Of a stretch of DNA of 64,000 nt, positions 47,333-57,202 are shown in pieces. How positions within the stretch are numbered: position 1 is the first letter of the stretch; each line of letters starts with the position of its first letter. This stretch comes from an uncultured Methanobrevibacter sp. (GTDB lineage Archaea > Methanobacteriota > Methanobacteria > Methanobacteriales > Methanobacteriaceae). The stretch covers positions 1-64,000 of the forward strand of contig NZ_CACWVY010000018.1 in NCBI RefSeq assembly GCF_902764455.1, read 5' to 3'. The notes below the pieces were generated by a model that saw only the letters and a program-made list of their open reading frames with translations, ran no database searches and was not told the origin of the DNA. The position numbers and the translations under genes were made by a program.

Positions 47333-49594
47333 TTGAAAACTAATTGTCCAAAATGTAAAGGAATAGGTTCAGTTGTGGTGGACTATAAAGAATGTGATGC
47401 CTGTGGTGGAACCGGGTATGAAGAAGACTTATTTGATGTAGGAAGTCATTTTAAAGGAGTAAACAGTAAAGCAAAAGCAAAATTTGATTTAGGTTCAGAT
47501 CAGGACATTCCATGTGAAGTATGTAATGGAAAAGGGCAGGTGGAAGTCTTTGAAGATTGCCCTCACTGTAACGGAACCGGACAGGTCAATGTGTGCAGAG
47601 ACTGTGGAAAAATAATTGATGAAAATGAAGATATCTGTTCTGAATGTAATGAAAAAAGAAAGGTTGAAAAAATGAAGCATGATGAATATGTAGCTCGTCA
47701 AAATCAAGCAAGGGATGTTTATATTTTAGATTCCCTATGTAAAATGAGGGATATCGATAAAGACAAATTATACAAAGGAAAGATTACTAGAATTGAAAAA
47801 TATGGTGCATTCGTTACTTTGAACAATAATGTTTGGGGACTTATGAGGGGAGATGTATCCGGATATCATGTAGGTGAAGAAATTATTGTATTTATAACTG
47901 CTATCAAATCAAGGGAAGGCAAAATTGATTTCGCACCTGCTTATGTGGAAAAATATAATCTTAAAAGATTAACCAAATCAATTCCAAGAACTTTAATAGG
48001 CAAGCTTGAAGAGAAAAAAGGAAAAATTGTTAGAATCGATGGTGAAGTCCAGCAGGTTCAACAGACTTCAGGGCCTACCATATTTATTATCAGTGATGAA
48101 AGTGGCACTACAGAAATAGCTGCTTTTGATAAGGCAGGTGAAAGGTCATATCCTGAAATCGACGTTGGTGACGCAGTTCAGGTAATCGGTGAGGTCAACG
48201 AACATAGTGGAAAAACTCAAATTGAGTCATCTTCAATGACAAAACTTAGTGAAGAAAATACTAAAAAGTTATTAAAATTAATAGACGATGCATTAAACAA
48301 AAGAGCTCAACCTGAAGATGTTGATTTCTTAGTCAAAAGTGATGTTTTAAACAGGCTTAGACCTAAGATGTATGAAGCTGCTCAAAAAATCAGAAGGGCC
48401 ATACTTGATGGAAGAACAATTTTACTTAGACATCACAATGATGCTGACGGAATATGTTCTGGTGTTGCAATGGAAAAAGCTATTGTTCCTTTAATTCAGA
48501 AGGTTAATCCAAGCAATGATGCTGAATATTATTATTTTAAACGTTCTCCAAGTAAAGCACCATTTTATGAACTTGAAGATGTTGTAAAAGACTTGTCCTT
48601 TGCTTTGGAAGACCAGGAAAGACATGGTCAAAAATTACCTTTAATTGTTCTTTTGGATAATGGATCAACTGAAGAGGATATAGTAGCATTGATGCAGGCT
48701 AAAATCTATGATATTGAAGTTGTTGTAATTGACCATCACTCTCCGGGTGATTTAATCACAAAAGATGAGAGGGACGGTGAAATATATGGTGCAACTGTTG
48801 CGGTTGATGAATATGTTGATACGCATGTAAATCCTTATCTTGTTGGCGGAGATTCCCAATTGACTGCAGGTTGTCTTTCAACTGAAGTAGCACATATTAT
48901 CAATCCGGATGTTAAAGAACTTATTATGCATTTGCCAGCTATTGCTGCATTGGGGGACCGTTCTGAATGTGGTGAAACCTTCCAGTATCTTCAATTGGCC
49001 AGTCAGAAAGGATTTACCAAAGAACATCTTGCAAAAGTTGCGGAATGTGTTGATTTTGAAGCTTACTTCTTAAGATTCATGAATGGTAGAGGAATAATGG
49101 ACACTATTTTGGCTGTGGATAATATTGATAAGCATGAAAAAATGATTGATGCATTGTATAAGGAATATCAAAAAAGAATCGACACTCAACTTAGAGCAGC
49201 TCTTCCTAATATCAAGAAAACCAAACTTGAAAATGGAATCTACTTCAATTTATTGGATGTTGAGAAATTTGCCCATAAATTTACATTCCCTGCTCCTGGA
49301 AAAACATGCGGATTTGTTCATGATCATGTAATTAAGGAACTGGGTGAGGATAAGCCAATTGTTACTTTGGGTCATGGGCCTGATTTTGGAGTATTCAGAG
49401 CTACTGATGCAGTAAATGAACAATACGGATTTAATGTTAATGAAATTGTATCTGAAATGATTGAAAAAGTTCCACAGGCGGGAATTGATGGTGGAGGTCA
49501 CGAATGTGCAGGATCCATCAAATATATTGAGGGCCTCGGTGATGAAGTATTGTACAAGGTAGTTGAAGAAATTCAATCCTTAACAAAAAAGTAG
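47333..49594 (+). CDS. DHH-family RecJ-like nuclease with DnaJ-type zinc finger and S1/OB domains
   Basis: The 753-residue protein is built in this order: a DnaJ-like zinc finger (CPKCKGIG, CDACGGTG, CEVCNGKG, CPHCNGTG, residues 4-85), a CRDCGK...CSEC ribbon, an S1-like domain (about 140-200), an OB-fold (about 225-305), and a DHH/DHHA1 phosphoesterase core. The nuclease motifs are RHHNDADGICSG (about 365) and VIDHHSPG (about 470), then GDRSEC. This layout matches archaeal RecJ-like proteins linked to replication and RNA turnover. A TTG at 47333 is the start, supported by TGAGGT upstream. Confidence 0.88.
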   Translation: MKTNCPKCKGIGSVVVDYKECDACGGTGYEEDLFDVGSHFKGVNSKAKAKFDLGSDQDIPCEVCNGKGQVEVFEDCPHCNGTGQVNVCRDCGKIIDENEDICSECNEKRKVEKMKHDEYVARQNQARDVYILDSLCKMRDIDKDKLYKGKITRIEKYGAFVTLNNNVWGLMRGDVSGYHVGEEIIVFITAIKSREGKIDFAPAYVEKYNLKRLTKSIPRTLIGKLEEKKGKIVRIDGEVQQVQQTSGPTIFIISDESGTTEIAAFDKAGERSYPEIDVGDAVQVIGEVNEHSGKTQIESSSMTKLSEENTKKLLKLIDDALNKRAQPEDVDFLVKSDVLNRLRPKMYEAAQKIRRAILDGRTILLRHHNDADGICSGVAMEKAIVPLIQKVNPSNDAEYYYFKRSPSKAPFYELEDVVKDLSFALEDQERHGQKLPLIVLLDNGSTEEDIVALMQAKIYDIEVVVIDHHSPGDLITKDERDGEIYGATVAVDEYVDTHVNPYLVGGDSQLTAGCLSTEVAHIINPDVKELIMHLPAIAALGDRSECGETFQYLQLASQKGFTKEHLAKVAECVDFEAYFLRFMNGRGIMDTILAVDNIDKHEKMIDALYKEYQKRIDTQLRAALPNIKKTKLENGIYFNLLDVEKFAHKFTFPAPGKTCGFVHDHVIKELGEDKPIVTLGHGPDFGVFRATDAVNEQYGFNVNEIVSEMIEKVPQAGIDGGGHECAGSIKYIEGLGDEVLYKVVEEIQSLTKK

Positions 49595-49607
49595 CAAATA
49601 GGTAAAA

Positions 49608-50495
49608 ATGGCTTTAGAAAACTATTGTAAAAAATGTGGACATAAACTTCTTCCAAATGAACCTTACTGCATTAAATGCGGAAGTAAAACACATAATATG
49701 GAAACTAATGGTCCTATTTTGGATATTCCAATCCATAATATTGGGTTTTTTGATTTTGATATAGATTTTTCACCGTATATTGATAGTGATAGGCAGGATT
49801 TTAAATATGACATATGTTCCTGCGGTTATCTAAATGAGGCTGACAATGAATATTGTGATATGTGCGGAGCTAAAAGAAATCACAGCAAATTTGAAAAATT
49901 AATAAAAAACAAATCAAAGCCTCAATTTTCCATGGATAATATTTTATGTGACTGCGGTGCAATAAATTCCCATGAAAACGCTTTTTGTGAAATGTGCGGG
50001 AAGCAATTAAAGGAAACTCCTACTATTATTGAAGATAATAATTACAGTAATTTCAATTTGGAATTCACAGATTCTGTATTCTGTTTCTGTGGTGAGGAAA
50101 ATGAAAAATTTTCCCATTTTTGCAGGAATTGCGGTCTTCCATTGATTAATTATGGAAAATCTTATGATATTTCTATTTTATGTACCTGTTCTACAATCAA
50201 TGAAGCCACTTCGGATTATTGTATCAAATGCGGAAAAAATTTAAACAGGATGGATTCTGTTGTACTTTGCATATGTGGTGAAAAAAATCCTAAGGGAAGT
50301 AAATTCTGCCATAACTGTGAGAGGCCATTGAATCCTCAAAAAACAATATATACTCGAATAATATGCTCCTGTGGTGAAATATTGGATTTTGATTCAGATT
50401 TTTGTCATAATTGCGGAAAAAATATTAAAAGAGCATTCATGCGTAAAAATTCTGTTAATAATACTGTCAAATCATTAAAAGGATTATTCAGGTAG
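49608..50495 (+). CDS. Sevenfold zinc-ribbon protein
   Basis: This 295-residue protein is almost entirely zinc ribbons. One has CxxC/CxxC (CKKC...CIKC) and six have a CxC/CxxC form: ICSCG...YCDMC, LCDCG...FCEMC, FCFCG...FCRNC, LCTCS...YCIKC, LCICG...FCHNC and ICSCG...FCHNC. Each ribbon is about 23 residues, with variable low-complexity linkers. No enzymatic domain is visible. It may be a scaffold binding protein or nucleic acid. It follows the recJ-like gene closely and precedes the zinc-ribbon protease. Confidence 0.75.
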   Translation: MALENYCKKCGHKLLPNEPYCIKCGSKTHNMETNGPILDIPIHNIGFFDFDIDFSPYIDSDRQDFKYDICSCGYLNEADNEYCDMCGAKRNHSKFEKLIKNKSKPQFSMDNILCDCGAINSHENAFCEMCGKQLKETPTIIEDNNYSNFNLEFTDSVFCFCGEENEKFSHFCRNCGLPLINYGKSYDISILCTCSTINEATSDYCIKCGKNLNRMDSVVLCICGEKNPKGSKFCHNCERPLNPQKTIYTRIICSCGEILDFDSDFCHNCGKNIKRAFMRKNSVNNTVKSLKGLFR

Positions 50496-50502
50496 TGATC
50501 AA

Positions 50503-51480
50503 TTGAAAATCTGTGATATTTGCGGAACATTAAGCCTTAAGGAAAACAGCTATTGCACTCACTGTGGCAATAAACTGACAATCGAACATGTCTGTCCGTA
50601 TTGCGGTGCAACTAATTTGGATAATGCCACTCATTGTGTAAAGTGCGAAAAACAAATAAACCCTATTTCTATTGATGATTTTGATACTTTATTCAGTGAT
50701 TATAATCATGATTTGCTGTTAAATGCTGAAATAAGCGATGAGGAATATATGCGTATTGTTTCAAAGCTGTTTGTCAGGGCTGATTATCTCGAAATTTACG
50801 GTGATACTACTAAAAATAAGATTCTTAATTTTGCCAGTGCATTTACTGAATGCCAGACTAAGGCAAGAGGTTATGAAAGAGGTTACATTTTCCTTGGAAA
50901 CTGCATTTATTATGATGACCGTTTAGATGATTCGGTACAGATTGCAACAATCATACATGAATTGGGTCACTATTTCTTGTTTTCCATTATTGAAAGCGTA
51001 TTATGTCATATATTTAATGTTAAACCTTCAGTAACTTTACAAAGTTTCATCTGGTACTTCTTGACTCTCCAGGAGTTTAAAATCATGAATGAATATTGTG
51101 CTCATACTGTCGAAGGCAGATTTATTCCGTTCGGTTATCAGAATTATGGTTCCTATAATATGTTAGTTAAAAATCTCACCATTGACAAGGAATCATTGAA
51201 TGCAATGGTAATTTTTGGAAACACCTTTGCAAACGAAATCATTGTTTATCTAGAAAATTACATTGATGAAGATTTAAGAGAAGAAATAAAAATTCAGTAT
51301 AGAAAGGATTTAACCAAACCTACATATGAATCAATTTTAACCGAAACTGATGATTGTCTGCCTTTAAGTATAAAAAATAAGACACTTCTTAAAGTGTTAT
51401 ATGATATTTTTAGAGAAGCTTCGAAAGAAAGTGTAAGAGAAGAATTAGAAGGAATAAAAAGAAGTATAGAATTAAATTAA
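50503..51480 (+). CDS. Zinc-ribbon protein with HExxH metallopeptidase-like domain
   Basis: The 325-residue protein starts with two CxxC/CxxC zinc ribbons (ICDICG...YCTHC, VCPYCG...HCVKC). After a linker it has a metal site TIIHELGHYF near residue 155, matching the HExxH signature of zincin peptidases. Downstream MNEYCAHTVEGRFIPFGYQNYG may hold the third ligand. It is probably cytosolic and could process an unknown substrate. TTG at 50503 is preceded by GTGAT at good spacing, 7 bp after the previous stop. The pair appears to be one operon. Confidence 0.7.
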   Translation: MKICDICGTLSLKENSYCTHCGNKLTIEHVCPYCGATNLDNATHCVKCEKQINPISIDDFDTLFSDYNHDLLLNAEISDEEYMRIVSKLFVRADYLEIYGDTTKNKILNFASAFTECQTKARGYERGYIFLGNCIYYDDRLDDSVQIATIIHELGHYFLFSIIESVLCHIFNVKPSVTLQSFIWYFLTLQEFKIMNEYCAHTVEGRFIPFGYQNYGSYNMLVKNLTIDKESLNAMVIFGNTFANEIIVYLENYIDEDLREEIKIQYRKDLTKPTYESILTETDDCLPLSIKNKTLLKVLYDIFREASKESVREELEGIKRSIELN

Positions 51481-51777
51481 TTATTTATCTTTTTGTTTTT
51501 GTTCTTTTTGTTCTATGGTTTCCAAAACCTCTTTTCCAGTATCTGTTAAACGATATAATCTTCCTTTACGAGCTTCTTCGTTAATACATTCAACAATATC
51601 TTTACTTTTAAGTTCGCTTAGAACTTTTGAAATATGATTAGTTCTAATTCCACTGTCTTGAGCGATGTGAGTTGGTATCTTAACTTCATCTCCGATTGAT
51701 TTTAAAGTTTTTTCTCTATATTTTGAAATTTGAACATAAGAAGTTAATTTCAAAAGCTCGTCGTATTCGTCTGACAT
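51481..51777 (-). CDS. Winged-helix transcriptional regulator
   Basis: This 98-residue protein is a single winged-helix domain: the segment SIGDEVKIPTHIAQDSGIRTNHISKVLSELKS, with the wing GRLYRLTDTGKEVLETI. It looks like archaeal MarR/ArsR-like regulators common in Methanobrevibacter. It ends directly at the stop of the zinc-ribbon peptidase gene (convergent). A dyad TATAAAA-TG-TTTTATA lies 25 bp before its start and may be an autoregulatory site or the TATA box itself. Confidence 0.8.
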   Translation of the reverse strand: MSDEYDELLKLTSYVQISKYREKTLKSIGDEVKIPTHIAQDSGIRTNHISKVLSELKSKDIVECINEEARKGRLYRLTDTGKEVLETIEQKEQKQKDK

Positions 51778-51801
51778 AATAGAATATTATATCGTTTATA
51801 C

Positions 51802-51817
51802 TATAAAATGTTTTATA
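51802..51817. promoter_or_regulatory. Perfect dyad TATAAAA-TG-TTTTATA
   Basis: A perfect 16-bp palindrome lies 25-40 bp upstream of the winged-helix regulator start on the minus strand. It overlaps the expected TATA box, so an operator or only a symmetrical TATA element are both possible. Confidence 0.35.
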
Positions 51818-51962
51818 CCATTTTATTAGTTTGATATAATTATGTTACTCACCTGTTAACTGATTTTCAATTCAATTTGCTTATTTTGAATAAAATAAGT
51901 AAAAATTATTATATAACTTGTGTCAAAATTTATATTAAGGCGATATATGTTAAGCTGATAAT

Positions 51963-52592
51963 ATGAAATGTGAAAATTGTGGTTTTGAAAATAAGGATAC
52001 CGCTAAATTTTGTACGAAATGCGGTGCATCATTTAGTGAAGTTAAAGTTCCACCTACTCCAAAAGGCTCAAACAATACTACTAAATATATAATTATTGCT
52101 TTGGTTATTGTAGTAATTGTCCTTGTTGCTAGTTTGGCTTATTTTGCGGGAGCTATGACTTCAAATGGCAGTTCAAATGGTGCTGTTGAAAACAATTCTT
52201 CCAAAACAGTTTCATCAAATGATGATTCAAGTGATGGTGATTCTCAAAGTGAATCTACTTCAACCCAATCTACCAGCTCTTCAAGTAGTAAATCCAAATC
52301 CTGGGAGGTTATTGGTAGTTATTCAGGTTCAGGTTCAGGTTCTCAGAAAATTTCTGTACCTTCTGGTCAGATAATGGTAAAACTTTCTGCATATCCAATC
52401 AAGAATTATGCAACTAATCATTTATATGTTACTGGTTCAAATGGCCAATCTGGTGGAGTTGATTGGGGTTCACATAGTGATGTTGAAACAAGATCTGACT
52501 CTTTCAGCTACACTTCATCATCTACAGAGTCATTTACAATTGATTACTATGAAACTGTAAGCTGGGAAGTTGAATTTTACAGATATCAATAA
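51963..52592 (+). CDS. Zinc-ribbon membrane protein with external beta-rich domain
   Basis: Residues 1-22 are a zinc ribbon (CENCG...FCTKCG). A hydrophobic segment at about 41-64 follows, then a Ser-rich linker (about 70-115) and a beta-rich domain with GSGSGSQKISVP and YETVSWEVEFYRYQ at the very end. The ribbon should be cytosolic and the C-terminal domain outside. This DZR/zinc-ribbon plus anchor layout is common in Methanobrevibacter but of unknown function. It is 209 residues long. The start ATG follows AAGCTGAT. Confidence 0.7.
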   Translation: MKCENCGFENKDTAKFCTKCGASFSEVKVPPTPKGSNNTTKYIIIALVIVVIVLVASLAYFAGAMTSNGSSNGAVENNSSKTVSSNDDSSDGDSQSESTSTQSTSSSSSKSKSWEVIGSYSGSGSGSQKISVPSGQIMVKLSAYPIKNYATNHLYVTGSNGQSGGVDWGSHSDVETRSDSFSYTSSSTESFTIDYYETVSWEVEFYRYQ

Positions 52593-52663
52593 GTGATTTC
52601 AAATCACTTAATTTATTTTTTTTTAGACAAATTATTAATATTTAAAATAATAAATTATCTACT

Positions 52664-53374
52664 ATGTTTTTTGATTTAAATATTGAAGGGGGCAGCCTTG
52701 AAGATAATGTTGCTCTGGCATGTGAAGCTTCCAAATTTGGATGGGACCACATTAACTTTTCATATAATCAAAATGATTTTAAAGGTGCTCTTGATATTAA
52801 GTCTGAGCTTTTTGAGAGTTTGGAAGATATAATAGATTTTGATTATACTTTAGAAATTAAATCAAACAATGTATCTGAGATTAGAAAAATTGCGCGTAAA
52901 TTCAGAAAAAAATCTTCATGCATTTCTGTTGTTGGTGGTGATTTAAAGGTCAACCGCAATGTTTTGGAAAATATTCAAATTGATGTTTTATCAAGGCCGT
53001 ATTTAAGAAGATATGACAGCGGTCTTAATCATGTTTTAGCTAAAGAAGCTGTAAATAATAATGTTGCTGTAGAATTATGCTTTAAAGATGTTTTAAAATC
53101 TTACTTAGCACCTAGAGCTAAAGTCATTTCTAATTTTAAAGATATCTATACTTTGTATAGGAAATTTGATTTTCCTTTATTATTATCAAGTCGTGCTGAA
53201 AGTATTTTTGATATTAGGACAACTCATGATTTCGTGGCTTTATTTAAGCAGACAGGTTTGACAGCAAATGAGATTGAAAAATCATTCAGCACTGCTCAAA
53301 ACATTTTAAAATTCAATGAAAATAGGAAAGCCCTTATATTGAAAGGTGTAAGGAGGGTTGTTGATGAAGCTTAA
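52664..53374 (+). CDS. rnp3: RNase P protein component 3 (Rpp30)
   Basis: Rnp3 is a TIM-barrel subunit of archaeal RNase P, working with the RNA and Rnp2 to trim tRNA 5' ends. It starts MFFDLNIEG and keeps GWDHINFSYN and LSRPYLRRYDSGLNHVLA, typical of the family. The 236-residue length is normal. Its last codons overlap the rnp2 start by 11 bp, so translation is coupled. It heads the conserved rnp3-rnp2-psmA-SBDS-exosome block. Confidence 0.9.
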   Translation: MFFDLNIEGGSLEDNVALACEASKFGWDHINFSYNQNDFKGALDIKSELFESLEDIIDFDYTLEIKSNNVSEIRKIARKFRKKSSCISVVGGDLKVNRNVLENIQIDVLSRPYLRRYDSGLNHVLAKEAVNNNVAVELCFKDVLKSYLAPRAKVISNFKDIYTLYRKFDFPLLLSSRAESIFDIRTTHDFVALFKQTGLTANEIEKSFSTAQNILKFNENRKALILKGVRRVVDEA

Positions 53375-53720
53375 AGTGTTACCTCCTACTCTTAGGAAAA
53401 ACAACAGATATCTGACAGTTGAGATTAAAATAACCTCCCCCTTCTCCAAAGATGAACTGGTTACATGTGTGTGGGATGCATGCATTCGCTTTCAGGGTGA
53501 GGCAAATACCGCCAATTTCAATTTGTGGGTCATGAAATTTTATGAAATTGAAAGTAATGATGAATTCTATACATATAAGGCTATTGTGAGGTGTCAAAGG
53601 GATTTTGTTGATGATGTCAGATCATCACTGGCTCTTGCCACAAAATTCAATAACTCCCGAATTGCAATTACTACTGTAGGTTTATCCGGAACCATAAGCG
53701 GTTCACACAAATACATTTAA
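53364..53720 (+). CDS. rnp2: RNase P protein component 2 (Pop5)
   Basis: Rnp2/Pop5 pairs with Rnp3 in archaeal RNase P. It begins MKLKVLPPTLRKNNRYL and has the family's RNP-like fold with FWDACIRFQGE-type (here VWDACIRFQGEANTA) and SGTISGSHKYI at the end. ATG 53364 is selected because AGGAGGG lies 6 bp upstream; two upstream TTG codons are less likely. The 118-residue length is typical. Confidence 0.9.
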   Translation: MKLKVLPPTLRKNNRYLTVEIKITSPFSKDELVTCVWDACIRFQGEANTANFNLWVMKFYEIESNDEFYTYKAIVRCQRDFVDDVRSSLALATKFNNSRIAITTVGLSGTISGSHKYI

Positions 53721-53956
53721 TTACTTTTTGTAAGTTTAAAATAGAAAACTTTATAAATAATATATTAATATAAATATCAATTGGATTTATGGAATAGAGA
53801 ATAAAAAAATATTTTAATAAACTACTGTGTAGTGATTAAAATTAAAATTGCCTTTTCATGGAGATTTGGTTTTGATTTTGAATTAATATTTTTTTGTATG
53901 TAGTCGAATTAAAATTTTAATATTTATATAAAATTTGTATATATGAGGTATTATTT
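53721..53956. other. Intergenic region before psmA
   Basis: It holds TATA-like elements (ACTTTATAAATAAT near 53744; TTTATATAAAATTT near 53925) and the psmA ribosome binding site TGAGGT. No gene or strong structure is seen. Confidence 0.4.
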
Positions 53957-54754
53957 ATGCAACCTTTACAAAACGCTGGATATGATAGAGCTATTACTGT
54001 ATTTAGCCCAGATGGAAGACTTTTCCAAGTAGAATATGCAAGAGAAGCTGTTAAAAGAGGAACTACATCTATAGGTGTAAAATGTTCTGAAGGAATTATT
54101 TTAGCTGTCGACAAAAGAACCACTTCCAATTTAGTGGAAGCATCATCTATTGAAAAAATATTTAAAATAGATGAACATATCGGTGCAGCTACTTCAGGTC
54201 TTGTAGCAGATGCAAGAGCTTTAGTTGAAAGAGCAAGAGTTGAAGCTCAAATCAATAAAATAACCTATAGCGAACCAATTCGTGTTGACAGCTTATCTAA
54301 AAAGTTATGTGACATGTTACAGTTATACACCCAAAACGGTGGAGTAAGGCCTTTCGGTTCTGCTTTAATCATCGGTGGTGTATATGATGGAAAATGCAAA
54401 CTCTTCGAAACTGACCCAAGTGGAGCATTAATTGAATATAAAGCTACTGCTATCGGTTCAGGCAGAGCTGCTGCTATGGATATTTTTGAAGAAGAATATA
54501 GTGATGATTTAACTCTTGAAGGAGCTATTGAATTAGCATTAACTGCAATCAATGAAGCTACTGATCATGACACTACTTCAAACAATGTTGAAATAGCTGT
54601 TATTAAATGCAGTGATGAAAAATATGTAAAACTCACTCATGAAGAAGTACAAAAATACATTGATGAAGTGCTTGTAGAAGAGGAAGAAGAAGAGACTGAA
54701 GAAGAAGATTCTGAAGAAGATTCTGAAGATGATTCTGAAGAAGATGAAGAATAA
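53957..54754 (+). CDS. psmA: Proteasome alpha subunit
   Basis: PsmA forms the outer rings of the 20S proteasome. It begins [28 protein letters not shown], the N-terminal gate and [12 protein letters not shown] signature (cited in parts of under 20 residues). The pore Lys lies in the [11 protein letters not shown] region. Length is 265 residues, longer than the usual 240-250, because of an acidic tail of Glu, Asp and Ser at about 238-265. The neighbouring exosome protein Rrp4 has an acidic tail too. It heads the psmA-SBDS-rrp4-rrp41-rrp42 run. Confidence 0.95.
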   Translation: MQPLQNAGYDRAITVFSPDGRLFQVEYAREAVKRGTTSIGVKCSEGIILAVDKRTTSNLVEASSIEKIFKIDEHIGAATSGLVADARALVERARVEAQINKITYSEPIRVDSLSKKLCDMLQLYTQNGGVRPFGSALIIGGVYDGKCKLFETDPSGALIEYKATAIGSGRAAAMDIFEEEYSDDLTLEGAIELALTAINEATDHDTTSNNVEIAVIKCSDEKYVKLTHEEVQKYIDEVLVEEEEEETEEEDSEEDSEDDSEEDEE

Positions 54755-54785
54755 TTATTTTAATTACTAGTTAGGGGATGTTTCA

Positions 54786-55487
54786 ATGGTCAATGTTGAT
54801 GAAGCTATTATCGCTAAATATGAATATTGTGGTGAACATTTTGAAATATTGGTTGACCCTGATTTAGCAGCTGATTATAGGAATCCTGATGGTCCAGATG
54901 TTGCCATTGAAGATCTTTTAGCTGTTGAAGAAATTTTCAAAGACTCCAAAAAAGGAGACAAGGCTTCTGATGAAGCTATGAATAAAATATTTGAAACTAC
55001 TGATCCTATTGAAGTTTCTAAAGTTATACTTGAAAAAGGAACTGTTCAATTAACTGCCGATCAAAAAAGAAAGATGCAAGAGGATAAAAGAAAACTGGTT
55101 ATTAATAAAATAGCTAAGGAAGCTATTAATCCTCAAAATGGTCTTCCTCATCCTGTCCAAAGAATTGAAAATGCTTGTGATGAGGCTCGCGTTAAATTTG
55201 ATCCGTTTACTTCTGTAGATCAACAAGTTCAAACAGCTCTAAAAGCGATAAAGCCACTTATTCCAATCAGATTTGAAAAAGTTAAAGTTGCTGTTAGACT
55301 CCCTGGATCTGCAGCAGGTGGTGCTTATTCTGTAATCCATGGTTTCGGTGAAATAATTAATGAAGAATGGCAACAAGACGGCTCTTGGATTGGTATTATT
55401 GAAATGCCTGGTGGTCTTCAAGACTCTTTTGCTGCTAAAATGGCTGAAATTTCTGGTGGAGAAGCAGAAACTAGAACTATTAAATAA
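54786..55487 (+). CDS. Ribosome assembly factor SBDS
   Basis: This archaeal homologue of the Shwachman-Bodian-Diamond syndrome protein helps release the anti-association factor aIF6 from the large ribosomal subunit. It starts [23 protein letters not shown], with the FYSH fold in the first 90 residues, a helical middle with [16 protein letters not shown] (about 93-110), and a ferredoxin-like C-terminal domain holding [15 protein letters not shown]. The 233-residue length is normal. It sits between psmA and rrp4, as in most archaea. Confidence 0.93.
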   Translation: MVNVDEAIIAKYEYCGEHFEILVDPDLAADYRNPDGPDVAIEDLLAVEEIFKDSKKGDKASDEAMNKIFETTDPIEVSKVILEKGTVQLTADQKRKMQEDKRKLVINKIAKEAINPQNGLPHPVQRIENACDEARVKFDPFTSVDQQVQTALKAIKPLIPIRFEKVKVAVRLPGSAAGGAYSVIHGFGEIINEEWQQDGSWIGIIEMPGGLQDSFAAKMAEISGGEAETRTIK

Positions 55488-55513
55488 TAATTAATTATAC
55501 TTATGGGATTATT

Positions 55514-56458
55514 ATGATATATGTGGAAAATAAAGATTTAGTCATTCCAGGTCAGATATTGGCTGACGAGGAATACTATTCAGGAAGAGGTACCTTTAAA
55601 GAAAATGGTAAAGTTTGCTCTTCTTTAATAGGACTTGTTTCTTTAAGGAATAAAAAAATCAGAGTTATTCCTTTGAAAAGCAAATATGTTCCTAAAAAAG
55701 GAGATGTTGTAATAGGTAAAATCAATGATGTCAGGTTCTCAATGTGGGATGTTGACATTAATTCACCGTATTCAGGAATTTTACCTGCTTTTGAAGTGTT
55801 TGGTCGTGAGAAAAAAGAACTCAACAAAGTATATGATGTTGGGGATGTTCTATTTTTAAGAGTTGTCGATGTTGATGAAATCAAAAAGGCAAAACTTGGT
55901 TTAAAAGGAAGAGGAATGGGTAAATTTAAAGGAGGAATTATTGTAGATATTGCTCCAACTAAAGTTCCTAGACTAATCGGTAAAAAAGGTTCTATGATCA
56001 ACATGATTAAAGATAAGACAAAATGTAAAATCGTCGTTGGTCAAAACGGTCTCGTTTGGGTAAAAGGAGACGAAGACATGGAACAGCTTACCAGAAATAT
56101 TATTCATTTAATTGAAGCTGAGGCTCATACTTCTGGTTTAACTAATAAGATTAAAAACAAATTATACCTTGCTATCGATGGTGAATTGCCACCTGAAGAA
56201 GAACCTCAAGAAGAAGAGGAATTTGTTTTGGAAAAACCTAAACTTCAAAATTTTAAAGAAGAATTAGAACAAGAAGAATTGGAAGAAAAAGAAAAAGAAG
56301 CTGAAGAAGAAGTTGAAGCTGAAGAACAAGAAGAAGAAAAAGAAGATAAGCCAAATATTGCTGAAGTTATTGAAGAATTAAAGAAGAAAAATAATAAGGA
56401 CAACACCTTATCCTATGGTGATAACTCAAATAATTCTTTTATTTTGAATAATAAATAA
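55514..56458 (+). CDS. rrp4: Exosome RNA-binding subunit Rrp4
   Basis: Rrp4 caps the RNA exosome ring. After an N-terminal domain (to about 60) it has an S1 domain and a KH domain with [16 protein letters not shown] (around 155-170), then 314 residues in all. The normal core ends near 220; the rest is an unusually long, Glu-rich, coiled-coil-like tail (about 225-290) and an Asn-rich end. Its tail is acidic, like that of psmA. ATG 55514 starts [13 protein letters not shown]. Confidence 0.92.
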   Translation: MIYVENKDLVIPGQILADEEYYSGRGTFKENGKVCSSLIGLVSLRNKKIRVIPLKSKYVPKKGDVVIGKINDVRFSMWDVDINSPYSGILPAFEVFGREKKELNKVYDVGDVLFLRVVDVDEIKKAKLGLKGRGMGKFKGGIIVDIAPTKVPRLIGKKGSMINMIKDKTKCKIVVGQNGLVWVKGDEDMEQLTRNIIHLIEAEAHTSGLTNKIKNKLYLAIDGELPPEEEPQEEEEFVLEKPKLQNFKEELEQEELEEKEKEAEEEVEAEEQEEEKEDKPNIAEVIEELKKKNNKDNTLSYGDNSNNSFILNNK

Positions 56459-56497
56459 TGATTATTGATTCTTCGTATTATAAATGAGGTAGATATG

Positions 56498-57190
56498 ATG
56501 TCTGAAATGATTAGAGGTGACGGTAGGAAATTTAATGAATTACGTCCTATCAAAATTGAAGCAGGAGTTCTTGAACGTGCAGATGGTTCTGCTTATTTAG
56601 AAGTTGGAGGAAATAAAATTTTAGTAGCTGTATATGGTCCAAGAGAATCATATATCAGAAGATTATTAAAACCTAATACTGGTGTTATCAGATGCAGATA
56701 TAACATGGCACCGTTTTCAGTAGACGACAGGAAAAGACCAGGACCTGACAGAAGGTCATCTGAAATTTCCAAAATTACTGCAGATGCTTTAAGACCAGCG
56801 TTAATGTTGGAAAATTATCCTCGTTCAATGATTGATATTTATATAGAAGTAATTGAAGCTGAAGGAGGAACTCGTTGTGCAGGAATTACAGCAGCTTCCG
56901 TTGCATTAGTTGATGCAGGAATTCCTATGAAAGATATTGTTGTAGGATGTGCTGCAGGTAAAGTAAATGATGAAATTGTACTTGACTTGTCTGAAGTGGA
57001 AGACAAAGAAGGACAGGCTGATGTTCCTATAGCTATGATGCCTAGAACAGGTGAAATTACATTACTGCAAAGTGACGGTGATTTAACTGAAGAAGAATTT
57101 GCAAAAGCAATCGATTTAGCTATGGAAGGATGTCGTCAAGTGAGTGAACTTCAAAAAGAAGCTTTAATGAAAAAGTATTCTACAGAATAG
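56498..57190 (+). CDS. rrp41: Exosome catalytic subunit Rrp41
   Basis: Rrp41 is the active phosphorolytic RNase PH-like subunit of the exosome. It keeps REDGRxxxELRPI-type (here [14 protein letters not shown]), [21 protein letters not shown] (shown here in part) and DRRSSEI with basic residues for RNA binding, and the catalytic-site Asp region [14 protein letters not shown] 56498 is preferred: AGGT at 56487-56490 is then 7 bp upstream, matching well-spaced sites elsewhere in the window. ATG 56495 is an alternative. Product 230 residues. Confidence 0.93.
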   Translation: MSEMIRGDGRKFNELRPIKIEAGVLERADGSAYLEVGGNKILVAVYGPRESYIRRLLKPNTGVIRCRYNMAPFSVDDRKRPGPDRRSSEISKITADALRPALMLENYPRSMIDIYIEVIEAEGGTRCAGITAASVALVDAGIPMKDIVVGCAAGKVNDEIVLDLSEVEDKEGQADVPIAMMPRTGEITLLQSDGDLTEEEFAKAIDLAMEGCRQVSELQKEALMKKYSTE

Positions 57191-57202
57191 TGGGTGGATA
57201 AT

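Noticed and set aside
53721-53956. C/D-box or other small RNA before psmA
   Set aside because: No paired C and D boxes or stable stem could be found.
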